Shown: positions 44,709-53,677 of the stretch, piece after piece
Position numbering within the stretch: position 1 is the stretch's first letter
Layout: the number at the start of each line of letters is the position of its first letter
Source: Pandoraea sputorum
Lineage (GTDB): Bacteria > Pseudomonadota > Gammaproteobacteria > Burkholderiales > Burkholderiaceae
Assembly (NCBI RefSeq): GCF_000814845.2
Contig: NZ_CP010431.2
Location: forward strand, 1,488,001 to 1,552,000
Direction: 5' to 3'
DNA length: 64,000 nucleotides
The notes under the pieces: generated by a model
Told to the model about the DNA's origin: nothing
Seen by the model: the letters and a program-made list of their open reading frames with translations, nothing else
Database searches by the model: none
Translations under genes and position numbers: made by a program

Positions 44709-46526
44709 TCAGTGGCCGGCATCCACGTTGAGACGCCCGCTCGCAAAGGCCGCCTCCAGTTCTCCCGCAGGCAGGGCCTTCGATACCAGCCAGCCCTGGA
44801 TGGAATGGCAGCCGCGATCGATCAGCATCTGCCGTTGTTCTTCCGTCTCGACCCCTTCGGCCACCGCCGACAGACCCAGCTCGCGTGCCAGTCCCAGGAC
44901 TGCCGTCACAATCGTACGGTCGTTCGGTGACGTGGGCATGTCTTTGACGAAACTGCGGTCGATCTTGAGCGCGGAGAGCGGGAAACGCTTGAGGTAGCCC
45001 AGACTCGAATAGCCCGCGCCAAAGTCGTCGACGGCAAATCGCACGCCCAGCGTCTGCAACTCGCGCAGCACCAGATTGGCCTGCTCCGGGTCGCGCATCA
45101 GCACGCTTTCGGTAATTTCGAGCACAAGGCGGTGACCTTCCACGCCGGAGTCGGCAATGGCCTGCCACACGAGGCTCGGGAAAGACGGATGGTGAAACTG
45201 TTGTGCCGAGACGTTGACGGACATGTAGATCCCGTCGAGCCGGGTGCGATCCCAGCGCGCGAGCTGCATGCACGCGGCGCGCAGTGCCCAGCCGCCCAGC
45301 AAGTTGATCAGACCGTTGGCTTCGGCCAGCGGAATGAACTCGGCGGGCGAGACCGGACCGAGCGCGGGGTGCCAGCGCATCAGCGCTTCGACACCCTTCA
45401 CGTTCAGCGAAATCGGGTCGCAGATCGGCTGGTAATGCAGGCTGAATTCACCGTTGTGAATGGCCTCGAACATCGCCGATTCCAGCGAAAACGCCTTGCG
45501 ATGCAAGTCACCCAGATCGTCCGTGTAGACGAACAGGCCGTTGCGACCGCGATCCTTGGCGCAATACATGGCGGCGTCGGCGTGCTTGATGAGCAGACCG
45601 GCGGAGTCGCCGTGTTGCGGGTAAAACGAAACACCGATACTGGTCGTCAGGTGCAGCAATTGGTCGCCGACCTGGAACGGTTGCTGTACCGCCGAGAGCA
45701 GTCGCTTCATGATGCCGCTGAGCGCCTGTTCGTTGTCGCAGCCGGGCAGCACCAGCACAAACTCGTCGCCGCCCATACGAGCGGCCATGTCCGTCTCGCG
45801 AATCTGCGCGATCAGACGTTGACCTGCATCGCGCAGCAACTGGTCGCCCACGTCGTGGCCGAGCGAGTCGTTGACCTTCTTGAAGCCGTCCAGATCGAGC
45901 AGGGCGACGGCGAAGTTCGGACCGCCTTCACGCGCATGCTGGATCGTCTCAACGATGCACTGCTGAATATATTGACGATTCCCGAGCCCGGTCACCGCAT
46001 CGCGCACCGCCAGATCGGACAGGCGTGCTTCGTTTTCCTTGAAGGCGGTGATGTCTTCGCCGTGCACCAGGAAAGACGCGCTCGCACCCGCGATGCGGGG
46101 CGTGTACTGGGCGATGCGCAGACGCATCCAGACGCGGTCGGTCAGACCACGCAGCAAACGCACGGTGCACTGTTGAGGGCCGAGGGTCTGGGCGGCAGAA
46201 AAGGCGTCCTGAAGCAGGGGAACGTCTTCGATGCCGGTCAGCTCGAAGAGCGTGGCGTGGTCGATGTACTCACGCGAGTACTCAAGCAGGCGTAGGGAGG
46301 CTTCGGCAATGAAAAGGAAACGGCCATCGGCACCCACATGTGCCGATAGTCCGCCGGTCAGCTCGACCAGCGCCCGGGACAATGCCGGGGCCGGCGCCGT
46401 GGCATTGGCCTCGGCGATTGCCGGTGCCAGGGTCGATGGTTCGACCAAAGGCACACCGGCTGGGAGTCGATCTGAACTCATTGTTGTTGTCTGTACATGC
46501 ATCACGTCGAGCGCGCTGCCGCTCAT
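44709..46526 (-). CDS. PAS-GGDEF-EAL c-di-GMP turnover protein
   Basis: The protein has 605 residues. A PAS sensor (about 52-165) ends in FLVHGEDITAFKENEARL. A GGDEF domain follows with LLDLDGFKKVND (209-220) and intact GGDEF (252-256). An EAL domain has intact VEALMRW (E380), NVSAQQF, LEITES, VDDFGAGYSSLGYLK, LKIDRSFV and AEGVET. Both catalytic sites look complete, so it could make and break c-di-GMP. No transmembrane segment is seen, so it is cytoplasmic. ATG 46526 has GGGGA upstream. It heads a two-gene unit with the HDOD gene. Confidence 0.94.
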   Translation of the reverse strand: MSGSALDVMHVQTTTMSSDRLPAGVPLVEPSTLAPAIAEANATAPAPALSRALVELTGGLSAHVGADGRFLFIAEASLRLLEYSREYIDHATLFELTGIEDVPLLQDAFSAAQTLGPQQCTVRLLRGLTDRVWMRLRIAQYTPRIAGASASFLVHGEDITAFKENEARLSDLAVRDAVTGLGNRQYIQQCIVETIQHAREGGPNFAVALLDLDGFKKVNDSLGHDVGDQLLRDAGQRLIAQIRETDMAARMGGDEFVLVLPGCDNEQALSGIMKRLLSAVQQPFQVGDQLLHLTTSIGVSFYPQHGDSAGLLIKHADAAMYCAKDRGRNGLFVYTDDLGDLHRKAFSLESAMFEAIHNGEFSLHYQPICDPISLNVKGVEALMRWHPALGPVSPAEFIPLAEANGLINLLGGWALRAACMQLARWDRTRLDGIYMSVNVSAQQFHHPSFPSLVWQAIADSGVEGHRLVLEITESVLMRDPEQANLVLRELQTLGVRFAVDDFGAGYSSLGYLKRFPLSALKIDRSFVKDMPTSPNDRTIVTAVLGLARELGLSAVAEGVETEEQRQMLIDRGCHSIQGWLVSKALPAGELEAAFASGRLNVDAGH

Positions 46527-46685
46527 GTGCTTCCCCGTTCAGGCAAACGCGCTCATGGCCGGACCCTGGTCCGGCGGGTGTTCGATGGATTGTGGGCCAT
46601 TATAGCTAAAGACGCCAGCGATTTTGATGGCCTCAACCCCCGTTTTACCCCCGTTCCACGCCGCTTTCCGTCTGAATTCCCGTGT

Positions 46686-46727
46686 GGGATTTTTTCCTAC
46701 AAGACGATCGGGATTTTTTCCTGCAAG
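46686..46727. repeat. Pair of 18-base direct repeats upstream of the GGDEF-EAL gene
   Basis: GGGATTTTTTCCTACAAG (46686-46703) and GGGATTTTTTCCTGCAAG (46710-46727) differ at one base, with a 24-base period, about 160-200 bases upstream of the start. They may be tandem regulator sites. The rest of the 46527-47003 gap shows no gene. Confidence 0.55.
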
Positions 46728-46976
46728 GCCGGTGGCGTTCGGTCTACGTACGACCCGAATCGTCCGCCCGGTTCACCTCCATGCCGCCGGTGCAACCCCG
46801 GCGCGATCATCGTTCGTGCGCCAGTCTACCCAAGCGCGAGCGACTTGAGGGAACCGCAATCGTGGATTTTTATCATTGCGATGCAACATCGCAACAGCCG
46901 CGCAAGCCCCGCAGTGCTTCGCTATGCCATGAATTCGCGGCGGATGAGAGTCGCGCCGGAAAATTGAGAATCGGGA

Positions 46977-46994
46977 GACGGCGCGCGCGCCGTC
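46977..46994 (-). terminator. Palindrome downstream of the racemase gene
   Basis: GACGGCGCG / CGCGCCGTC is perfectly self-complementary, 10 bases past the stop codon. On the minus strand a T-rich tract follows after 12 bases. Weak evidence for a terminator. Confidence 0.35.
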
Positions 46995-47003
46995 GACGTC
47001 GAG

Positions 47004-47732
47004 TCAGACGTGCGCCTGCGCCTCATGCGCGAGCGACCACGCAATGCACGCGCGCGCGAGTGCTGCGGATGCGTCCAGCCCGAATCGCCCGAGCGGTGTT
47101 TCACACGTGGCAAGGGCGACCGGGATTTCGGTACAGCCGAGAATGACGCGTTGCGCGCCGGCCGCCAGTAGTTGCTCCATCGCCATTGCAAGCGCCTCAC
47201 CGCCGCGACGAATTTCCCCGGCCTTGATGAGCCGTATGCCTTCGTTCACGAGCGTCTGGTGCGCAAGCGGGTCGCCTGCCGAGACAAACCGGTAACCCAG
47301 TGCTTCAAGCCGTGGCCGGTAGACGTTGGCGTGATGGGTGCCTTCGGTCGCCATCAGGCCGATGGGCGAGCCGGGGGCGACACACGTGGACAGTTCCCCG
47401 GCGACGGCTTCGACCACATCCAGCACGGGCAGACGGGTGCGATGACGCAGCGCGTCGAGCCAGGCATGGGCGGTATTGCACGCGATGGCGATGCAGCCGA
47501 CGCCCGATTGCTCCAGCGCGTGCACGCCGTCGAGCATGCCGTCGAGCGGCGAGGCGCCGTCGCGCAGCAAGGCTTCGGTCCGGTCGGGGATCTGCGGCAC
47601 CGAATACAGGATGAACGGGATGTGATCCTGATCGCGGTTGGCCGGATGTTGATCGACGATCTTGCGGCAGAGGTCGATACCGGCGGCGGGGCCCATACCG
47701 CCGAGAATGCCGAGCGTGGCGTGCGAGTTCAT
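47004..47732 (-). CDS. Aspartate/glutamate racemase family protein
   Basis: Cofactor-independent amino acid racemase of 242 residues. The two catalytic Cys are Cys85 (IAIACNTAHA) and Cys200 (VILGCTEIP). The N-terminus GILGGMGPAAGIDL is the phosphate/carboxylate-binding loop. Homologues (RacX/YgeA type) often have broad amino acid racemase activity, so Asp specificity is not certain. It follows an amino-acid-binding protein gene and precedes a D-amino-acid dehydrogenase locus in the same direction, which suggests a role in D-amino acid metabolism. Confidence 0.92.
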   Translation of the reverse strand: MNSHATLGILGGMGPAAGIDLCRKIVDQHPANRDQDHIPFILYSVPQIPDRTEALLRDGASPLDGMLDGVHALEQSGVGCIAIACNTAHAWLDALRHRTRLPVLDVVEAVAGELSTCVAPGSPIGLMATEGTHHANVYRPRLEALGYRFVSAGDPLAHQTLVNEGIRLIKAGEIRRGGEALAMAMEQLLAAGAQRVILGCTEIPVALATCETPLGRFGLDASAALARACIAWSLAHEAQAHV

Positions 47733-47757
47733 GATGATGGTGAATCTGCGGGAACTG

Positions 47758-47800
47758 CAAAAAACGGGATCGCGAAGTGCAGGGACCGTGGTCCCCGCAC
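47758..47800 (-). terminator. Possible terminator of the binding-protein gene
   Basis: GTGC-A-GGGACC-GT-GGTCCC-C-GCAC hairpin at 47777-47800, followed on the minus strand about 12 bases later by TTTTTT. Confidence 0.45.
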
Positions 47801-47819
47801 AACGCCTAATCCGTCAGGA

Positions 47820-48722
47820 TCAGTCGTAAGCCTTCGTGATCGGATCCTTGAACATGGCGCGCATTTCAGCCGTCATCGGGTAGTTCATGTTCTGACCCTT
47901 CGGCGGCACCGGCTGCGTGAACCACTTGTCATAGAGCTTGGTCATTTCGCCGGACTTTTCCATATCGGCGATGACCGTGTTCACGACCTTCGTGAACGCC
48001 GGATCGTCCTTACGCGTCATGCACGCATAGTTTTCGAACTGGAGGTTCGGGCCGACGACTTCGTAGCCCTTCGCTTCGTCGGCCGACAGAGCGGCGCGCT
48101 GACCGTAGAGCAGCGGCTCGTCCATGACAAACGCCACTGCACGGCCTTGCTTGACGGTGAGGAAGCCGTCCGAGTGTTCCTTCGTCTGGATCAGGTTGAA
48201 GCCGATTTCGCCCTTCTTGCCCGACAGAATGCGGTCGGCCGTGGTGCCGGCCGTCGTCGCGATGGTCTTGCCCTTGAGGCTGTTCAGGTCGGTGATGCCC
48301 GAGCCCGTCTTGGCGATCATCTTGATCGAGTACAGGAAGATGTTGTGCGAGAAGCCGACTTGCTTGGCGCGCTCGAACGTGTGGGTGGTCGAGCCGCATT
48401 CCAGGTCGATCGTGCCGTTTTGCATCAGCGCGATACGGTTTTGCGACGTAATCGGCGTTTCGGTGACCTTCAGATTCGGCATGTTCAGGTCTTTCTTGAC
48501 CGCCTCGACGATCTTGAGCGCGATTTCCTGCGAGTAGCCGATCGTCTTGCCGCTGTTGTCCGAGTACGAGAACGGAATCGACGATTCGCGCACGCCCAGC
48601 GCGATCACGCCGTTGTCCTTGATCTTCTTGAGCGTGCCAGTGAGTTCCTGTGCGCTCGCGGTGTGCGCGAACAGGGCGGCAGCAGCGCTGACGAGCAGCA
48701 GGGGAGCAAACAGCTTCTTCAT
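47820..48722 (-). CDS. Glutamate/aspartate-type ABC transporter substrate-binding protein
   Basis: Periplasmic binding protein of 300 residues from ATG 48722, with signal peptide MKKLFAPLLLVSAAAALFAH cleaved near TASA-QEL. The sequence ALGVRESSIPFSYSDNSG, YSQEIALKIVEAVKK, ECGSTTHTFERAKQVGFSH and MDEPLLYGQR matches the GltI/BztA branch of family 3. The in-frame extension to 48875 is rejected. No permease or ATPase gene is adjacent, so it is an orphan that must use a transporter encoded elsewhere. Confidence 0.93.
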   Translation of the reverse strand: MKKLFAPLLLVSAAAALFAHTASAQELTGTLKKIKDNGVIALGVRESSIPFSYSDNSGKTIGYSQEIALKIVEAVKKDLNMPNLKVTETPITSQNRIALMQNGTIDLECGSTTHTFERAKQVGFSHNIFLYSIKMIAKTGSGITDLNSLKGKTIATTAGTTADRILSGKKGEIGFNLIQTKEHSDGFLTVKQGRAVAFVMDEPLLYGQRAALSADEAKGYEVVGPNLQFENYACMTRKDDPAFTKVVNTVIADMEKSGEMTKLYDKWFTQPVPPKGQNMNYPMTAEMRAMFKDPITKAYD

Positions 48723-48907
48723 GGTCTCTTGTCCTATCGGAAGTGGTGGCACGGTGGTCCGTGCCGTTGGAATGTCAAAAGCCTTAAACACCGAAAACAC
48801 AGATACAACCCGATACGTCCCCCATCGGTCCCCGTGGGAGTGATGTCGCAGCGCGCTGGCGTACGATCGTGTCATCCGGCTGGCACGCTATGGTCCAGTC
48901 TCATCGC

Positions 48908-50164
48908 TCATGCAGCCAGCCGGGCAAACCCTGCAAGATCGACGGCGGGGCGCTTGCCGTCGATGGCGTCGGCGATGGCGCGTGCAGCCCCCATCGACAA
49001 CGTGAAACCCAGTGCGCCGTGGCCGACGTTCAGCCACAGATTGCCCACCTTGTCCGCGCGTCCGAGCACCGGTCGGCCGTGCGGCGTGGACGGGCGCATG
49101 CCGGTCCATTCCAGCGGCGCGGGCGTGCCGCGCAACGACGGGAACAATCCGGTCGAAAGCGTGCGCAGCGCATCGATACGATGCTTGACGATGCGGTAGT
49201 CGTAGCCCACCAGATCGGCAATTCCGGCCACGCGCAGATGCTCGCCAAGGCTCGCGTAGACCACTTTGTTGTCGGCGTCCGTGACGGAGACCTGCGGGCG
49301 GGCGTCTGCCGGTGCGCCGCGATACGTCAGGCTGTAGCCCTTGAGCGGATACATCGACACCGGCTCGCCCACGGCGCGCAGCAGCGGCATGGCGGCCAGA
49401 CCGTTGGCGACGACGCAGGCATCGACCGGGATATCCCCGGCGCGCGTGCGAATGGCCCGAACGGTGTTGCCACGTACATCGAATCCCGTCACTTCGCGCT
49501 CGAACAGCAGCGTGCCGCGTTCATGAGCGCCGATCAGACGCATCAGTTCCTTACACAGCATCTGGCAGTCGCCAGTGCCTTCGCCTGGCGTGTGGATGCC
49601 GCCCGCCAGCTCCCCGGCGATCTTGCTCAGCGCCGGTTCCAGCGTGACGCAAGTGGCCGCATCGACACGCCGTTGCGTGTAGCCCAGGCCATTGGCCATT
49701 TCAAGCGAGCGCTCTGCGGCTGCGAGCTTGCTCGCGTCGCGATACACCACGAGCTTGCCGCTCAGGCGGTAGTCGAACGTTCCCGACTCCTGTGCCAGAA
49801 ACTCCAGCATCACCTCGCGACTATGCAGGCCGAGCGAGAGCAGTCGCAGCGTCGAGCTGGCGTTCGCCTGGGCGTTGCAATGTTTGACGAAGGCCAGCGA
49901 CCAGCGCCAGAAATCCGGATCGAGCGACGGCTTGATCCGCAGCGGCCCGGTGCTGGAGAACAGTAGCGAGGGCAGTTGCGAGAGCACACCGGGGGCGGCA
50001 AGGGGCGACACATAGCCATAGCTCAACTGACCGCCGTTGGCGAAGCTGGTCCCCAGACCGCCGTCGCGTGCTGCGTCGATAACTGTGACTTCGTGGCCTG
50101 CGCGAAGCAACTGATACGCGCTGGCGAGGCCGACGATACCCGCCCCGATAACTCCAATGTGCAT
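48908..50164 (-). CDS. dadA: D-amino acid dehydrogenase, small subunit type
   Basis: FAD enzyme of 418 residues that oxidises D-amino acids to 2-oxo acids, feeding electrons to the quinone pool at the inner membrane. The N-terminal Rossmann motif is HIGVIGAGIVGLASAYQL; further motifs are GTSFANGGQLSYGYVSPLA and, near the C-terminus, NLWLNVGHGALGFTLSMGAAR. ATG 50164 is chosen over the in-frame start at 50221 because it begins the nucleotide-binding fold at once. It is divergent from a LysR gene that probably controls it. No alr/dadX gene follows. Confidence 0.94.
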   Translation of the reverse strand: MHIGVIGAGIVGLASAYQLLRAGHEVTVIDAARDGGLGTSFANGGQLSYGYVSPLAAPGVLSQLPSLLFSSTGPLRIKPSLDPDFWRWSLAFVKHCNAQANASSTLRLLSLGLHSREVMLEFLAQESGTFDYRLSGKLVVYRDASKLAAAERSLEMANGLGYTQRRVDAATCVTLEPALSKIAGELAGGIHTPGEGTGDCQMLCKELMRLIGAHERGTLLFEREVTGFDVRGNTVRAIRTRAGDIPVDACVVANGLAAMPLLRAVGEPVSMYPLKGYSLTYRGAPADARPQVSVTDADNKVVYASLGEHLRVAGIADLVGYDYRIVKHRIDALRTLSTGLFPSLRGTPAPLEWTGMRPSTPHGRPVLGRADKVGNLWLNVGHGALGFTLSMGAARAIADAIDGKRPAVDLAGFARLAA

Positions 50165-50383
50165 GACGATAGATAACGACGAAAAGCTGATGGAAAGCAA
50201 GGCGGGAAAAAATTGCGACACGTGGCGAGCGCCTCGTGGCAGGTCTTCTGCACCGCCTTTGCTACGCAGTGTAGAGGGAGAAAATTCGCTAACCTATGCG
50301 GTTTTGAGGCAGCATATGTCTTTTGGCTATAGGGTCCGCCGCGCTAGTGCGCAGGCGGGCAGGATACGGAGACGACGTCAGGC

Positions 50384-51343
50384 ATGAAATTGCGGCATAT
50401 CGAGACGTTTCGCGCAGTCGTGCTGACCGGGTCGGCCAGCGGCGCGGCGCAATTGCTCAACGTATCGCAACCGGTCGTCTCCCGCGTGTTACAGCACGCG
50501 GAGCAGCAACTCGGCTTCAAGCTGTTCGACCGGGTGAAGGGCCGCCTCGTGCCCACGGCCGAAGCGCGCCGCCTGTATCCCGACGTCGAACGCATCTTCA
50601 GCGATCTGGAGCGCCTGCGCACCACGTCGCGCAATCTGCGCCAGCACGGCGTGGGGCACCTGCGTATCGCGGTGACGCCGAGTCTCGCGCAGAGCCTGTT
50701 GCCCGCTGCCATCGAGCGCATGCGGCGTGCGCACCCCGACGTGGTCTTCGAACTCATCACCCATCACACGAACGAGACCATCACCGCGATTCTCACGTCG
50801 TCGGTGGATGTCGGCATCGTTTCTGCACCGCCGATGGCGGCCGGTATCGTGAGCCGTCCCGTGGCGCAGGGTCACATCGTGCTGGCCGTGCCCGCCGCAT
50901 GGCCAAAGCTTTCGCGGCGCGGACCAGCCAGCGCCGACGCGCTCGCCGGGCGCGATCTCATCAAGCTGCACGACGACACGCCGCTCGGTGCGCTGATCAA
51001 CGAGCGTCTGGATCAGACGGAACTGCTGCAGGATGCCGAAGTGATGGTGCAGACGTATTCGCTCGCGGCGGCGCTCGTCGAGCACGGTCTGGGATACGCG
51101 CTGCTCGATCAGTTCACGGCGGCGAGTGCGCATGTGCAGGCGCAGCGTTTGTATCGTGTCGCACCGGCCATCGAGTTTCCCGTCGAGATGCTGCGCCCCG
51201 CACATGAACCGGAATCGGTGCTCGCGGATACGCTGCGGCGGCATCTGGCGGACGTCGCCAATGAACTCAGCGAGCGCGCCGAAGCGCTATGCGAAGGGCG
51301 CGAGATCGTGTTGACGCCGGCAGACGCGGCGCAGGAGAGCTGA
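50384..51343 (+). CDS. LysR family regulator divergent from dadA
   Basis: The protein has 319 residues. The helix-turn-helix reads LRHIETFRAVVLTGSASGAAQLLNVSQPVVSRVLQHAEQ; the effector domain starts near residue 92 (GHLRIAVTPSLAQSLLPAAI). It is closest in pattern to the DsdC/NocR-like amino-acid-responsive branch, but that is only an impression. The 219-base divergent gap to dadA is AT-rich near 50283-50335. It is likely to respond to a D-amino acid; this is inferred from position. Confidence 0.9.
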   Translation: MKLRHIETFRAVVLTGSASGAAQLLNVSQPVVSRVLQHAEQQLGFKLFDRVKGRLVPTAEARRLYPDVERIFSDLERLRTTSRNLRQHGVGHLRIAVTPSLAQSLLPAAIERMRRAHPDVVFELITHHTNETITAILTSSVDVGIVSAPPMAAGIVSRPVAQGHIVLAVPAAWPKLSRRGPASADALAGRDLIKLHDDTPLGALINERLDQTELLQDAEVMVQTYSLAAALVEHGLGYALLDQFTAASAHVQAQRLYRVAPAIEFPVEMLRPAHEPESVLADTLRRHLADVANELSERAEALCEGREIVLTPADAAQES

Positions 51344-51360
51344 CAGGTTGAACCTCAAAG

Positions 51361-51972
51361 TCAGCGGCAACTCGGCTCGCTTTTCACTTCGTAATAGGTA
51401 AACGGTTGCGGCTGGAGCTTGTCGGCCAGCGACGGGTAGTTGGCCTGCACGAAGCGTCGCGCGCCTGCCATGTCGAATTCGGTGCGCAGCCAGATCTTGC
51501 CGTCGTGATTGTCGAGGATCAGCGTGCCCGCGTAGACGACGTCGCCACGGTTGACTCGCACCGTCGGCACTTTGCGCCCCTTGCAATAGCGAAAGCGATA
51601 GCTGTTGTCCGCCGGGGTGAACTCCATCGGACCGAAGCGCTCGTTGCGCATGAGCGGCGAGACGCGCATGGCAATGTACCCGCGCGTGGGCGGATTGCTG
51701 TTGAGCGTGCGGGTGATCTTGCCGCCGATGATGCCGTTGACCGTCTGATTGAAGTCCGAGAAGGTCCACGGTCCCCAGGTGCTTTGCAGCGGCGTGTCGA
51801 GGCCGACGATGACGAGGGCGTACTCGTCGAGCGTGTCTTCGGTCAGTGTGGGGTTGGGCGCAACGCCCTTGGTGCTGCAAGCGGCCAGCCAGGTCAGTCC
51901 ACCGGCCGCCAGCAGAATGAGCGCGAGACGCCGCGCCGCCGGAAAGCACAACAGGGTACGCATCGACCTCAT
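51361..51972 (-). CDS. Hypothetical lipoprotein
   Basis: The product has 203 residues from ATG 51972, with a GAGGAG ribosome site six bases upstream. The signal peptide (ARRLALILLAAGGLTWL) ends in lipobox LAAC, Cys32. The body has no motif I recognise: EYALVIVGLDTP, RFGPMEFTP, YRFRYCKGRKVPTV, RGDVVYAGTLIL and a final FTYYEVKSEPSCR. Two other Cys could form a disulfide. It lies between the convergent LysR gene and dbpA, from which it is 46 bases away in the same direction. Confidence 0.8.
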   Translation of the reverse strand: MRSMRTLLCFPAARRLALILLAAGGLTWLAACSTKGVAPNPTLTEDTLDEYALVIVGLDTPLQSTWGPWTFSDFNQTVNGIIGGKITRTLNSNPPTRGYIAMRVSPLMRNERFGPMEFTPADNSYRFRYCKGRKVPTVRVNRGDVVYAGTLILDNHDGKIWLRTEFDMAGARRFVQANYPSLADKLQPQPFTYYEVKSEPSCR

Positions 51973-52018
51973 TGCAATCTCCTCGTGGCGCGTCGCGCTC
52001 AGGGGATGGATCCGAAAA

Positions 52019-53440
<1,422 letters not shown>

Positions 53441-53453
53441 GCGCGATTATACC

Positions 53454-53498
53454 GGTGGCGTCGGTGGCGTCGGTGGCCTTGGTGGCCCCGGCGGCTTC
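53454..53498. repeat. Five 9-base tandem repeats
   Basis: GGTGGCGTC twice, then GGTGGCCTT, GGTGGCCCC and GGCGGCTTC, in the gap between dbpA and the glutamate dehydrogenase gene. An open frame across it (Gly-Gly-x repeats) has no other coding support. Confidence 0.7.
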
Positions 53499-53677
53499 GA
53501 GTTGATCGGATGGCTCGGGGCAGATCGGCTCAGCATACCCGAACTCGGGAATCACGCCGTTGCCAGCCCGGGGCCGCCGGGCGTAGCATGGCCTTGCCTG
53601 TCCACAAGCCAGTGAATGGCCGGTGACTTATCCCTCGTTCCCCGGTCGAAGTCTCGTCCAATCCCGCAGAGGTGCCC

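Noticed and set aside
46497..46967. 156-residue frame upstream of the GGDEF-EAL gene
   Set aside because: It overlaps the start of that gene on the opposite strand and has no recognisable domain; the direct repeats there suggest regulatory DNA.
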